This document shows, in pieces, positions 7,372-16,696 of a stretch of 64,000 bases of DNA; the first letter of the stretch is position 1, and each line of letters begins with the position of its first letter. The notes beneath the pieces were generated by a model. The model was not told the DNA's origin. It ran no database searches and was given only the letters and a program-made list of their open reading frames with translations. A program made the position numbers and the translations under genes. Source of the stretch: Sulfitobacter undariae (GTDB lineage: Bacteria > Pseudomonadota > Alphaproteobacteria > Rhodobacterales > Rhodobacteraceae); assembly GCF_014196805.1 (NCBI RefSeq), contig NZ_JACIEI010000004.1:1-64000 (forward strand), written 5' to 3'.

Positions 7372-9450
7372 ATGACGTTTTCCCTTCGCGCCATGTATCA
7401 ACCAACAGTTCTTTTAGCCGTCGCTTTAATGATGATCATTGTAATGATGATCTTGCCCATGCCTGCATGGATTCTCGATGCAGGCCTAGCCGCATCCTTT
7501 GCTCTGGCTATCCTGATTTTCACAGTGACCCTCTTTATAGAACGTCCTCTCGACTTTTCTGCCTTCCCCACCATCTTACTAGCATCCCTCATGCTCCGGC
7601 TTTCACTTAACGTATCCTCAACGAAACTGATCATTGGAGAAGGGCATACGGGGACAGATGCGGCCGGAAATGTCATTCAGGGCTTCGCACAATTTGTCAT
7701 GGGTGGGTCTGTTTTCCTCGGCTTGGTTGTTTTTTGCGTTTTGTTAATTGTAAACTTTATGGTCATCAACAAAGGCGCTACCCGTATGGCCGAGGTCGGT
7801 GCGCGCTTCGCTCTTGACGGTATGCCCGGAAAGCAAATGGCAATTGATAGCGATATGTCGGCTGGTGCAATTACCCATGAAGAAGCCAAAGAGCGCCGCT
7901 GGCTAGAACAGCAAGAAACTACTTTTTTCGGTTCTCTCGACGGCGCTTCCAAATTTGTGAAGGGTGACGCAATTGCTGGCTTATTAATCACTTTACTTAA
8001 TCTAGTTGCTGGATTGGTCATGGGCACGCTGGTTCACGGAATGCCACTAAGCAATGCGTTTGAAACCTATGCAATTTTGACCGTGGGCGACGGACTTGTA
8101 TCCCAGATCCCCGCCGTGATCATCTCGATCGCTTCTGCACTGCTACTCGCTCGAGGGGGCGCACAAGGCTCAACTGACCTAGCCGTTTTTTCTCAACTCA
8201 GTAAACATCCTGCGGCACTGGCGACTGTCGCGTGCCTGATGATGCTTTTCGCTCTAGTCCCCGGCATGCCCTTTGTTCCATTTATGGTTGGCGCGGTAGC
8301 GCTGGGGTATCTCTCTTTCCACACCTATAGAAAGGCCCAAAACGCCGTCACCGCTCAGCCGGAAGATGTGCAACAATCGGCACCTCGTGAAAAGCCAATG
8401 GGAGACATCCTTGAGATTGACGACATCCATGTCGAATTTGCACCAGATCTTGTAAATATGATTCTGGATTCGGGGACCGGATTGGATGCAAGAATAGTAA
8501 ACATGCGAAATCATGTCGCATCAGTCTTCGGCATAATTTTACCAGAAATCCGTCTGACAGATAACCCCGGCCTTCCCTTGGGAACCTATCTACTCCGCAT
8601 CCAAGGCGTCGAGCATGCGCGAGCCGTATTAAACCCGCATCAAGTGTTGGCACTCACTCCCCCGAACCCAGAAGTGTTACCCTCGGGCGTCGATACGATT
8701 GAACCCGTTTATGGCGCTCCAGCTCGGTGGATCAACCAAAATGATCAAGAAGACGCTGCTGTTAGCGGCATCACACTTGTCACACCGGCAGAAATCCTTG
8801 CGACCCATCTTCTTGAAATTGTGAAACGTAACCTTCCTCGTATTTTGACACTCAAATCTCTCAGAAGACTTTTGGAAGAGATGGTCAACATCTCATCACC
8901 CGCTCGCGCGGAAGCCAACCGCAAGCTTTTAGACGAGTTGATCCCGGACAAAGTTCCTGTTGATGTTCTCCATTCTGTTTTACGCCTATTGCTTGCCGAA
9001 CAGGTATCAATCCGCAACCTCCCGCTGATCTTGGAAGCAATTGCAGAAGCTCGTGGGCAAAATGCACAACCAGAGGCGATATGTGAGCTGGTGCGCCAAA
9101 AGTTGGGTTTTCAACTGGTCGCTGAATTGCGCCGCGAGGACGGCACCTTGCCCCTAGTGCAACTTGCACCAGAATGGGAAGAAACCTTTAATGCCTATCA
9201 GGTTGATGCGGACCGGGGATTGGATATCGCTTTGCCGCCAAATCTATTCAATAAACTTGCGGACGGGGTGTCACACAAACTGAACGAGGCGAACAGCAAC
9301 GGAATTTTCCCCGCAGTCGTAACCAATACACGCCGTCGTCGTTTTTTACATACTGTAATGCGCGCCAAAGGCATCACCTCGCCCGTCCTCTCTTTCGAAG
9401 AAATAGGGTTGGATGCGCGCCCCTCGCTTGTCGGGGTAGTTCCTGCATGA
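7372..9450 (+). CDS. flhA: FlhA, flagellar type III export gate protein
   Basis: FlhA forms the nonameric ring of the flagellar export gate and receives chaperone-cargo complexes. The 692-residue product has eight membrane segments in the first 320 residues, including the FHIPEP-type core: the LSLNVSSTKLIIG stretch (about 80-92), the MAEVGARFALDGMPGKQMAIDSDM loop (about 138-162) and VSQIPAVIISIASALL (about 243-258). The C-terminal cytoplasmic domain runs from about 340 to the end. Length is normal. It begins the flhA-fliR-flhB run, and its stop overlaps the fliR start by 4 bases. Confidence 0.97.
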   Translation: MTFSLRAMYQPTVLLAVALMMIIVMMILPMPAWILDAGLAASFALAILIFTVTLFIERPLDFSAFPTILLASLMLRLSLNVSSTKLIIGEGHTGTDAAGNVIQGFAQFVMGGSVFLGLVVFCVLLIVNFMVINKGATRMAEVGARFALDGMPGKQMAIDSDMSAGAITHEEAKERRWLEQQETTFFGSLDGASKFVKGDAIAGLLITLLNLVAGLVMGTLVHGMPLSNAFETYAILTVGDGLVSQIPAVIISIASALLLARGGAQGSTDLAVFSQLSKHPAALATVACLMMLFALVPGMPFVPFMVGAVALGYLSFHTYRKAQNAVTAQPEDVQQSAPREKPMGDILEIDDIHVEFAPDLVNMILDSGTGLDARIVNMRNHVASVFGIILPEIRLTDNPGLPLGTYLLRIQGVEHARAVLNPHQVLALTPPNPEVLPSGVDTIEPVYGAPARWINQNDQEDAAVSGITLVTPAEILATHLLEIVKRNLPRILTLKSLRRLLEEMVNISSPARAEANRKLLDELIPDKVPVDVLHSVLRLLLAEQVSIRNLPLILEAIAEARGQNAQPEAICELVRQKLGFQLVAELRREDGTLPLVQLAPEWEETFNAYQVDADRGLDIALPPNLFNKLADGVSHKLNEANSNGIFPAVVTNTRRRRFLHTVMRAKGITSPVLSFEEIGLDARPSLVGVVPA

Positions 9451-10220
9451 TTCAGGAACTCGCTGAGTTAACGGAAGTCACAAATACACTATTGTGGAAG
9501 GGATTCGCTGTATTCTTGCGCGTAAGCGCCCTTGTCAGTTTGCTTCCCGCATTTGGTGAACAATCGATCCCCGCCAAAATCAAACTGAGCATCGCACTCG
9601 CGTTCACCTTGATCATAGCTCCGGCTGTTGTAGTTCCCGCCTTACCCATTCAACTTGATACAACTCTGTGGCTCACTTTGACTGAGATCACCGCTGGTCT
9701 TATTTTGGGGATTGGCCTTCGCATGTTTGTCCTCGTGCTCCAAACAGCAGGCTCAATCGCGGCGCAATCCACGTCACTGTCCCAAGTATTGGGCGGTGCC
9801 ATAGCAGAACCTGTACCGGCCATGGCGCACACCCTTGTAGTAAGCGGGCTGGCGCTTGCAGTTATGACGGGTTTGCATGTTCGGTTTGCCCAGATGGTTA
9901 TCTTTTCATATGAAATGTTACCGATGGGCCGCCTCCCAAATGGCGCCGACGTGTCCGAGTGGGGACTGGATCAAGTTCGCCGCGCCTTTACCCTTGGGTT
10001 CACGCTGGCAGCGCCCTTTGTGATCTTGTCGATCCTATACAACGTCGCGCTTGGCGTTATAAACAAGGCAATGCCTCAATTGATGGTGGCCTTTGTCGGT
10101 GCGCCTGTAATTACCGCAGGTGGCTTGATGTTACTTTGCCTGTCCGCTCCCTCTCTCCTCTCGACATGGCTGGAAGCGCTCAACAGTTTCACAGCAAACC
10201 CGTTAGAGGCAGTGCCATGA
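9447..10220 (+). CDS. fliR: FliR, flagellar export gate membrane protein
   Basis: FliR is a polytopic component of the FliPQR-FlhB export channel. The 257-residue product has six hydrophobic segments (about residues 12-30, 40-62, 68-95, 125-148, 175-200, 210-240) and the family features LRVSALVSLLPAFGEQSIPAKIKLS near the N-terminus and QLMVAFVGAPVITAGG near residue 208. Both ends overlap neighbours by 4 bases (ATGA), which fits one translationally coupled export-gate unit with flhA and flhB. Confidence 0.95.
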   Translation: MIQELAELTEVTNTLLWKGFAVFLRVSALVSLLPAFGEQSIPAKIKLSIALAFTLIIAPAVVVPALPIQLDTTLWLTLTEITAGLILGIGLRMFVLVLQTAGSIAAQSTSLSQVLGGAIAEPVPAMAHTLVVSGLALAVMTGLHVRFAQMVIFSYEMLPMGRLPNGADVSEWGLDQVRRAFTLGFTLAAPFVILSILYNVALGVINKAMPQLMVAFVGAPVITAGGLMLLCLSAPSLLSTWLEALNSFTANPLEAVP

Positions 10221-11302
10221 GTGAAGGTGAAGATCCCGCTGACAAGAGTTACGACGCATCGCCGGAAAAGTTGCTTGAGGCACGCAAGAAAGGTGATGTT
10301 GCCAAATCCAACGACTTATTAACAGCCTCCGCCTATTTCGGTCTTTTGATAGCTCTGCTTACAACCGGAGCCAGCAGCTTCAACCATCTGGGTACTGCAA
10401 TGATGGCCCTCATCGATCAAGCTGACACATTGGCGGGCCTATTTTTTCAAGGCAGCTCTACCGCTCTATCAGCTGGGCTTTTGCAGGCAGTAATTTGGGC
10501 AATGGCTCCGATTTTCTTGTTTCCTGCTGTCGGTGTGATCGTCGCCCTCTTTGCGCAAAAAGCATGGGTATTTGCCCCAAGCAAGATCGAACCGAAACTC
10601 AGCCGCATATCCATAATTTCCAATGCGAAAAACAAGTTTGGTCAAGACGGGCTATTCGAATTTTTCAAAAGCTTTGTAAAACTGATTATCTACGCCGCTT
10701 GCCTCGCCTTTTTCATTCGCACGTGGCTTCCTGAAATGATTGGCGTTTTACAAACCACTCCCCAAATAGCCATCATGCTGTTGGTCAAAATTTGCACGTC
10801 GTTTTTAACGGTCGTTGTTGTGGTCTCTGGCCTGATCGGTGGCATTGACGCCTTATGGCAACACGCCTCTCATATGCGCAAAAACAGAATGTCTCGCAAA
10901 GAAGTGACTGACGAAGCCAAAAACAGCGAAGGTGATCCGCACCTCAAGCAAGAGCGCCGCCAACGCGCCCTGACAGCGTCACAAAACCAGATGATGAAGG
11001 ACGTGCCATCAGCAGATGTGATAATTGTAAACCCGACTCACTATGCCGTTGCTTTGAAGTGGAGCCGCTTACCATCTGAAGCCCCAGTTTGCATTGCAAA
11101 AGGTGTCGATGAATTGGCAGCAACAATCCGGCGCCTTGCAGCCGAAGCAGGGGTTCCTATCCACTCAGACCCTCCTGCGGCACGTGCGTTATATGCTTCC
11201 GTCGAAATTGGGTCACAAATCCGCCAAGAGGACTACGCCCCTGTAGCCGCTGCAATTCGCTTTGCTGAAGATATGCGCCAGCGCGCAAAAGGGGGAATAT
11301 GA
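10217..11302 (+). CDS. flhB: FlhB, export gate protein with self-cleavage site
   Basis: FlhB switches export from rod/hook to filament substrates after cleaving itself. The 361-residue product has the basic, charged N-terminus DPADKSYDASPEKLLEARKKGDV, four membrane segments (about 38-55, 88-112, 150-170, 185-212), a cytoplasmic linker and the autocleavage motif NPTH at residues 272-275 followed by YAVALKW. The ATG at 10217 overlaps the fliR stop; the frame is open much further upstream, but only this start gives the family N-terminus. It is followed by a small coiled-coil gene overlapping by 4 bases. Confidence 0.96.
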   Translation: MSEGEDPADKSYDASPEKLLEARKKGDVAKSNDLLTASAYFGLLIALLTTGASSFNHLGTAMMALIDQADTLAGLFFQGSSTALSAGLLQAVIWAMAPIFLFPAVGVIVALFAQKAWVFAPSKIEPKLSRISIISNAKNKFGQDGLFEFFKSFVKLIIYAACLAFFIRTWLPEMIGVLQTTPQIAIMLLVKICTSFLTVVVVVSGLIGGIDALWQHASHMRKNRMSRKEVTDEAKNSEGDPHLKQERRQRALTASQNQMMKDVPSADVIIVNPTHYAVALKWSRLPSEAPVCIAKGVDELAATIRRLAAEAGVPIHSDPPAARALYASVEIGSQIRQEDYAPVAAAIRFAEDMRQRAKGGI

Positions 11303-11733
11303 GTGTAATTAGCGACCTAAAAGAAATGCAAAAACTGGTGGACGTTAAATACCGACAGCAACAAGAGAGTTTTGCGCGGTTACTTATCCAAGAAGACAGC
11401 TTACGCAAATCCCTCCTCAGAGTGGACGAACATTTGGCAGACAGTCGATGCAACGCAGATGCAGATCAAAAAGAGATTGGTGCCGATATCCTATGGCAGG
11501 CATGGCTGGGTCGTAAAAAAAAGGAGCTGAACATGCATTTGGCGAAGGTGCTTGCAACAAAAGAACAGCACATCGAACAAGTCCGGAAGGCATATGGAAA
11601 GGTGCGAATTACCAATGCGCTACTGAGTGATGAGAGCAAGAAAGCCAAACAAAAACGAGAGAAAATCCAATTGGATCGTACTCTCGATTCCGCAGCGGCA
11701 CAGCATTTCAAGGGCGCTTTTCGGCCTTGTTAG
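11299..11733 (+). CDS. FliJ-like small coiled-coil protein after flhB
   Basis: The 144-residue product is highly charged and almost entirely predicted coiled coil (two long helices, about residues 5-55 and 70-130), without signal peptide or membrane segment. Size, charge and helical-hairpin layout are those of FliJ/YscO export chaperones, and its start overlaps flhB by 4 bases, so a cytoplasmic role in flagellar export is likely. Sequence similarity to FliJ is too weak for me to assign the name firmly. It is the last gene of the flagellar block; no terminator hairpin is visible after it. Confidence 0.55.
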   Translation: MSVISDLKEMQKLVDVKYRQQQESFARLLIQEDSLRKSLLRVDEHLADSRCNADADQKEIGADILWQAWLGRKKKELNMHLAKVLATKEQHIEQVRKAYGKVRITNALLSDESKKAKQKREKIQLDRTLDSAAAQHFKGAFRPC

Positions 11734-12095
11734 GGTGCATCCAGTTTACTGGCCCGCCTTCACATGCAGCCGTCTGGCACCAATCTAATGACACGAGTTA
11801 TGATCCTCCAGCAGACCACTGTGCCCAAGCAAAACAATGGCTCCAATTTGACCGAATCTGTCAGGCTTTTGTACCTCGTTGAAATTGAAAAGTGACCAGA
11901 TACACAATGACGCATTCAACGAACTGCGGTTGAATGGGCCAAGTGCCTAGGTGGAGATTTCGTGCCAATGTTTACCCGTAAGCTTTCCAACCTAGCTGAT
12001 ACAAATTTGAATATTTTCCTAATGCGGGAATACTTGCAATCGAAGGGCCCCCGTTGACAACAGCTAGACCTTCGCGGAGAAAGAGTTCGAAATGA
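11734..12095. other. gene-free stretch between the flagellar block and tRNA-Arg
   Basis: No convincing open frame, ribosome site, hairpin or repeat was found in these 362 bases. Short translated fragments read like the end of a decayed gene (for example near 11920-11950), but nothing can be named. A TTGACA hexamer at 12054-12059 could be the -35 element of the tRNA-Arg gene, though no good -10 follows at 17 bases. Confidence 0.5.
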
Positions 12096-12172
12096 GGGCC
12101 GTTAGCTCATCTGGATAGAGCGCCAAATTCCTAATTTGGAGGCAGCAGGTTCGAGTCCCGCACGGCCCACCA
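12096..12172 (+). tRNA. tRNA-Arg (anticodon CCU)
   Basis: A full cloverleaf can be drawn: 7-bp acceptor GGGCCGT/ACGGCCC, D stem GCTC/GAGC, anticodon stem CCAAA/TTTGG with loop TTCCTAA (anticodon CCT, reading AGG), T loop TTCGAGT and encoded CCA at 12170-12172. The T stem GCAGG/CCCGC has one A-C mismatch (12147 with 12159). Otherwise canonical. Confidence 0.95.
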
Positions 12173-12423
12173 CTTTCAAAATGACATCTAGCGCCACACA
12201 ACGCTATATCGCGTCACCCTCACACCATAGTCTACTTTTTCATTTAAAATTTCCAAAATCACCAAAGCCCCCACAGGGCCACTTTACCAAACCATCCCTA
12301 AACAATCCCCATTTCCCGTTGCGTGGTGCAATTACTAAGGTAAGTTTTTGACAGTTTGCGGATCGCCGATTGCCTGTTCAAGTCTCTACCTCTACGCTAC
12401 GATTAACGAAATTGCCCAGCAGG

Positions 12424-13470
12424 ATGTACGCTTTGTCACATGCCCCCAAACGCCCGTTAACCTTGCGCGATGTCTCGGAGGCCTGTGGTGTCTCGGAAAT
12501 GACAGTCAGCCGCGTTTTGCGTAAAAGCGGCGATGTGTCCGCCGCCACCCGTGAGCGGGTTCTGGCGACGGCCAAAGAGTTGGGCTATGTGCCCAACCAG
12601 ATCGCAGGGTCCTTGGCCTCGCAACGCGTCAACCTTGTGGCGGTCATCATTCCCTCGCTCAGCAACATGGTTTTCCCCGAAGTCCTCAACGGCATCAACG
12701 CCGCCTTTGATGACACGCCGTTGCAGCCGGTTGTCGGCGTAACGGATTATCGGCCCGAAAAAGAAGAGCAGGTTCTTTATGAGATGCTTTCTTGGCGGCC
12801 CTCTGGTGTGATCATTGCAGGGCTGGAGCATTCAGAGGCAACCCGCGCCATGCTGTTAAACTCCGGCATTCCTGTGGTTGAGATCATGGATGTCGATGGC
12901 AATCCCATAGACTCTGTTGTGGGGATTTCCCACCGGCAAGCAGGCCGCGATATGGCCAAAGCTATCTTGCGCGAAGGGTATGAACGCATTGGTTTTGTGG
13001 GTACTAAGATGCCTTTGGATCACCGTGCCCGTAAACGGTTTGAGGGCTTCACCGAAGCGCTTGCCAAAGAGGGGATCGAGATCGAAGACCGCGCATTTTA
13101 CTCTGGCGGCTCAGCCTTATTAAAGGGCCGCGAGATGACAAAAGAGATGCTGGATCGCTCACCTGATCTGGATTTTCTGTACTATTCCAATGATATGATT
13201 GGCGCAGGCGGTTTGCTGCATCTGCTGGATCAGGGCATCGATGTGCCGGGCCAGATCGGGCTGGCGGGGTTCAACGGCGTTGAGTTATTGGCAGGTTTGC
13301 CACGGCAACTGGCCACAACAGACGCCTGCCGCCGCGAAATCGGCATTGAAGCGGCAAAGATCATTCTGAACGCCTCCAGCACCGAGCCTGACCCAGACAT
13401 GCCCAAGTCCATCACAATGAAGCCAACGCTGTCGCTGGGAGATACGTTGCGCCGCCGCAAGCGCGGATGA
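12424..13470 (+). CDS. LacI-family transcriptional repressor
   Basis: The protein has an N-terminal LacI helix-turn-helix (LTLRDVSEACGVSEMTVSRVLR, about residues 12-33), the hinge helix ending in PNQIAGSLAS (about 57-66) and a periplasmic-binding-protein-like effector domain to the end. The overall pattern (NLVAVIIPSLSNMVFPEVLNGI) resembles gluconate repressors of the GntR-LacI type, but the ligand is not shown. ATG 12424 is annotated; AGGA directly precedes it, so a TTG at 12433 with better spacing (about 8 bases) may be the real start. The stop overlaps the next gene by 4 bases. No sugar genes are adjacent, so it may act elsewhere. Confidence 0.85.
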   Translation: MYALSHAPKRPLTLRDVSEACGVSEMTVSRVLRKSGDVSAATRERVLATAKELGYVPNQIAGSLASQRVNLVAVIIPSLSNMVFPEVLNGINAAFDDTPLQPVVGVTDYRPEKEEQVLYEMLSWRPSGVIIAGLEHSEATRAMLLNSGIPVVEIMDVDGNPIDSVVGISHRQAGRDMAKAILREGYERIGFVGTKMPLDHRARKRFEGFTEALAKEGIEIEDRAFYSGGSALLKGREMTKEMLDRSPDLDFLYYSNDMIGAGGLLHLLDQGIDVPGQIGLAGFNGVELLAGLPRQLATTDACRREIGIEAAKIILNASSTEPDPDMPKSITMKPTLSLGDTLRRRKRG

Positions 13471-14690
13471 CGCTACCCCGACTGAGCAATACCGCTGCAA
13501 GGCGCATTTTTCTGGACCGTCACGCGCTGCTGGACACCCCGCAAGGGCCTGCGGATAGCGAGGCGCTGCTGGCGGTGATCAAGCAGTTGGGGTTTGTGCA
13601 ACTCGACAGTATCAATACCGTCGCACGTGCCCATGATCTGATCCTCTTTGCACGCAAACCGCGTTATCGCACCGAGGATTTGAAGCGTCTGTATGAACGT
13701 GAACAAGGGCTATTTGAGCATTGGACCCATGATGCGGCAATGATTCCGCTGGAGTACTACCCGCAATGGCACATGCGCCGCACGCGGGACGCGGCCAAGC
13801 TTAAACGCCAATGGCGCAACTGGCGCAGGGACGGGTTTGAAGAACAGCTTCAAGGCGTGCTGGACCATATCCGCGATCACGGGGCGTCTGGGTCCTCAGA
13901 TGTAGGGCGCGATGAAAAACGCGGATCTGGCGGGTGGTGGGATTGGCACCCGTCCAAAACTGCTTTGGAATACCTGTGGCGCAGCGGCGCCTTGCATGTT
14001 GTCGGGCGCGAAGGCTTTCAAAAACGGTATGACCTGACAGAACGGGCATTGGGCGCAATGGCCCACAACGATCCCCCACTGACCGACGCAGAAACCATCG
14101 ACTGGTGCTGCGCAGGCGCGTTAGACCGTCTCGGCTTTGCGACCTCGGGCGAGATCGCTGCATTTTGGGCACATGTGACCTCTGCCGAGGCAAAAACATG
14201 GTGCACCCAAGCGCTATCTGACGGGCGCATCGAAGAGATCGAGATAACCGGAGATGATGGCACGGTTAAACGCGCCTTCGCCCGTGCGGGTCTGGCCGAT
14301 GATACCGCAGTACAGACCCCCGCCAGCCAACGTCTACGCGTGCTCAGCCCTTTTGATCCAGCATTGCGCGACCGCAAGCGGGCCAAATTCCTGTTCGGTT
14401 TTGACTATCGGATCGAAGTATTTGTGCCCGAGGCAAAACGCGTCTTTGGCTATTACGTCTTTCCATTGCTGCAAGGGGAACAGTTGGTCGGGAGGGTGGA
14501 TATGAAAGCCTTTCGTGCCGAAGACACCCTGCGCGTTAAAGCGCTCTGGCCAGAAACAGGTGTCACATGGGGCAAGGGGCGACAGGCCGCTTTTGATGCG
14601 GAACTAGAGCGAATCAAACGCTTGGCGGGAGTCAGCAAAATTGAATTCACGTCAGAGTGGCTCAAACCTCCCAGCGAACACCAGTTTTAG
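13467..14690 (+). CDS. YcaQ/AlkX-type DNA glycosylase (winged-helix)
   Basis: The 407-residue product belongs to the HTH_42 (AlkZ/YcaQ) family of DNA glycosylases, which remove bulky or crosslinked alkylated bases. The motif Gln-Leu-Asp at residues 45-47 matches the Q-hydrophobic-D catalytic motif of the YcaQ/AlkX branch, in the context FVQLDSINTVARAHD. Tandem winged helices follow, with the family stretches HDAAMIPLEYYP (about 89-100), WDWHPSKTALEYLW and the C-terminal FDPALRDRKRAKFLFGFDYRIEVFVPEAKR region. The ATG overlaps the LacI stop by 4 bases, so both are probably on one transcript, although a functional link is unclear. Confidence 0.9.
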   Translation: MTLPRLSNTAARRIFLDRHALLDTPQGPADSEALLAVIKQLGFVQLDSINTVARAHDLILFARKPRYRTEDLKRLYEREQGLFEHWTHDAAMIPLEYYPQWHMRRTRDAAKLKRQWRNWRRDGFEEQLQGVLDHIRDHGASGSSDVGRDEKRGSGGWWDWHPSKTALEYLWRSGALHVVGREGFQKRYDLTERALGAMAHNDPPLTDAETIDWCCAGALDRLGFATSGEIAAFWAHVTSAEAKTWCTQALSDGRIEEIEITGDDGTVKRAFARAGLADDTAVQTPASQRLRVLSPFDPALRDRKRAKFLFGFDYRIEVFVPEAKRVFGYYVFPLLQGEQLVGRVDMKAFRAEDTLRVKALWPETGVTWGKGRQAAFDAELERIKRLAGVSKIEFTSEWLKPPSEHQF

Positions 14691-14931
14691 AAGACCTGTT
14701 CCTTGCTGAACCGCTTGGCAGCCAACCGCCTACAATGTGGTCATACGTGGTGCCTGCCCTTCCATTTCGGCGCAAACATCCACCTGCACAATCAACTTTG
14801 ACATCGCGCTCTTTCTTGTCCCTCGGCCAACGGATACGATGGCCGCGAACCTAAACTTTATCCGCTACTGGCACCTCCCTCACTTCTGACGCCGGTATTA
14901 CCGCCACTTTTATCGCGAAAGGCCCGTGAAC

Positions 14932-15669
14932 ATGGCTGATTACCCCCGCATCCGCCGCGTTGGCCTGTCTGGCCTGCTGGTTCAGTTCGGAGACGGGATG
15001 AGCGAGCCCGCCAACCGCGCCGCTATCGCGCTGCGTGCTGCCGTTGACGCCCAAGACTGGCCCGAAGTACGTGAGACCTCGACATCGCTTGTCTCCACCT
15101 TTGTCAGTGCTGATCTGGTTTCAACAGCGCCCGAGGCATTGACCGAAAAGCTGCAAGAGCTGCTGCACGCCCAAGACTGGTACAACGCCCCCCTCCCCGC
15201 GGGCCGCACCTTGTGGGAAATCCCGACGCTTTATGGCACCGATGAAGCCCCGCAACTGGAAGAGGCCGCCGAGGCAGCAGGCGTGTCCACGCAAACCGCG
15301 ATTGAGGAGTTATCAAGCGCCCGTGTACGTGTGTTGACCATCGGTTTTGCCCCCGGTCAGCCTTATACAGGTGAACTGCCTCCGCATTGGAACATCCCCC
15401 GCCAACAGGCGCTGACCAAATCCGTGCCAGCAGGCGCGCTGGTGGTGGCGATCCGACAGTTGATTGTTTTCACCAACGCCTCGCCCACAGGGTGGCGACA
15501 TGTGGGGCAAACCGCCTTTCGGACCTTCCGACCAAACAACCAAACGCCTATCGCCCTCACGCCAGGGGATGAGATATGCTTTCCTTCCATTACGGCCGCC
15601 GAATTCGCGCGGATCAAAACGGCAGATAGCAGCGGTGATGGCGGCGCACAGCGGAGGGTGCTGACATGA
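14932..15669 (+). CDS. pxpB: 5-oxoprolinase subunit PxpB
   Basis: PxpA, PxpB and PxpC hydrolyse 5-oxoproline (pyroglutamate) to glutamate with ATP. This 245-residue product is the KipI/allophanate-hydrolase-subunit-1-type protein: IRRVGLSGLLVQFGDGMSEPAN at the N-terminus and the conserved TIGFAPGQPYTGELP region (about residues 126-140), VPAGALVVAIRQLIVFTNASPTGWRHVGQT towards the end. A GTG six bases before the ATG has closer spacing to the AAAGG site and may be the true start. It overlaps pxpC by 4 bases. The 241 bases upstream hold no other gene. Confidence 0.92.
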   Translation: MADYPRIRRVGLSGLLVQFGDGMSEPANRAAIALRAAVDAQDWPEVRETSTSLVSTFVSADLVSTAPEALTEKLQELLHAQDWYNAPLPAGRTLWEIPTLYGTDEAPQLEEAAEAAGVSTQTAIEELSSARVRVLTIGFAPGQPYTGELPPHWNIPRQQALTKSVPAGALVVAIRQLIVFTNASPTGWRHVGQTAFRTFRPNNQTPIALTPGDEICFPSITAAEFARIKTADSSGDGGAQRRVLT

Positions 15670-16694
15670 GCGCATTGTTAGAGGTCCTCTCTTGCGGTCC
15701 TGCCGTAACCGTACAGGACATGGGCCGGGAGGGGTTTTTAGCCCAAGGCCTGACACGTGGCGGCGCAGCGGATATTACCGCGTTGCACGAAGGTGCGGCC
15801 CTGTTGGGGCAATCAACGCAACTGGCCGCGCTAGAGATGGTGGGGATGGGCGGCAGTTTTCGCGCCACCGCAGATATCCGCATCGCGCTGACAGGCGCGC
15901 CGATGGCCGCAACATTGGACGACGAACCGCTGACATGGAACGCCAGCCACCTGATGCCAGCGGGCGCAACGCTCAAGATCGGCGGGGCGCGAAATGGCAC
16001 TTATGGCTATCTGCACATCGGTGGCGGCGTTGATATCCCACTGATGATGGGTGCCCGCAGTGCGCACCTGAGCGCCGGATTGGGTGAAGCGCTCAGCGCA
16101 GGTAGCAGCCTCCCCCTTGGCAAGGACAAAGGCAACGGCACGGGCATGACCCTGCCCGTCGAAAACCGTTTTGAAGGCGGATGCATCCGCGTCACCACTT
16201 CGATGCAAACCGATCTCTTCGACGCCGAAACCCAAGCCCGTTTCAGCAGCACCGCCTTTCGCCGCGATGCACGCGGCAACCGCATGGGTGTGCGTATGGA
16301 TCACGATGGCGCCCCCTTCACTGCCGCAGGTCAGCTCACCATTTTGTCAGACGTTATTGTGACGGGCGATATCCAGATTACAGGTGACGGCGCACCGTTT
16401 GTATTGATGTGCGAAAGCCAGACCACAGGCGGTTATCCCCGCATCGGCACGGTGCTCCCTTCTGATCTGGCCCGTGTAGCACAAGCCCCTACGGGTGCGG
16501 CGCTGTCCTTTGCTTTCGTTGATTTGGAAGAGGCCCGCAAGATTGAACAACGTGCCATGACGGCCCGTGCCGCGCTTGGCGGCTCTGTCACACCGCTGGT
16601 GCGTGACCCGCATGACATCCGTGATCTTCTATCTTACCAGTTGATCAGCGGTGCGGTATCGGCCACATCCAACCCTATCACATCAGAGGAATAA
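15666..16694 (+). CDS. pxpC: 5-oxoprolinase subunit PxpC
   Basis: The 342-residue product is the KipA/allophanate-hydrolase-subunit-2-like partner of PxpB. Family landmarks are VQDMGREGFLAQGLTRGGAAD near residue 18-38, a glycine-rich GYLHIGGGVDIPLMMGARSAHLSAG segment near 115-140, GNRMGVRMDHDGAP near 200 and SDVIVTGDIQITGDGAPFVLMCESQTTGGYPRIG near 225-258. It lies between pxpB (4-base overlap) and pxpA (2 bases apart), so the three are one transcriptional unit. Confidence 0.93.
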   Translation: MSALLEVLSCGPAVTVQDMGREGFLAQGLTRGGAADITALHEGAALLGQSTQLAALEMVGMGGSFRATADIRIALTGAPMAATLDDEPLTWNASHLMPAGATLKIGGARNGTYGYLHIGGGVDIPLMMGARSAHLSAGLGEALSAGSSLPLGKDKGNGTGMTLPVENRFEGGCIRVTTSMQTDLFDAETQARFSSTAFRRDARGNRMGVRMDHDGAPFTAAGQLTILSDVIVTGDIQITGDGAPFVLMCESQTTGGYPRIGTVLPSDLARVAQAPTGAALSFAFVDLEEARKIEQRAMTARAALGGSVTPLVRDPHDIRDLLSYQLISGAVSATSNPITSEE

Positions 16695-16696
16695 TC

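Noticed and set aside
7085..7375. 96-codon frame overlapping the flhA start
   Set aside because: A/T-rich, basic, no domain, no ribosome site; consistent with chance in low-G+C DNA.
7372..11733. flhA-fliR-flhB run as an injectisome (type III secretion) rather than a flagellum
   Set aside because: Neighbouring fliF, fliL and motA and the sequences of FlhA/FlhB are flagellar.
11734..12172. tRNA-Arg as integration site of a genomic island carrying the flagellar genes
   Set aside because: The island would be expected at the tRNA 3' end (right of 12172), but the low-G+C block is on the 5' side; no integrase and no repeat of the tRNA end were seen.
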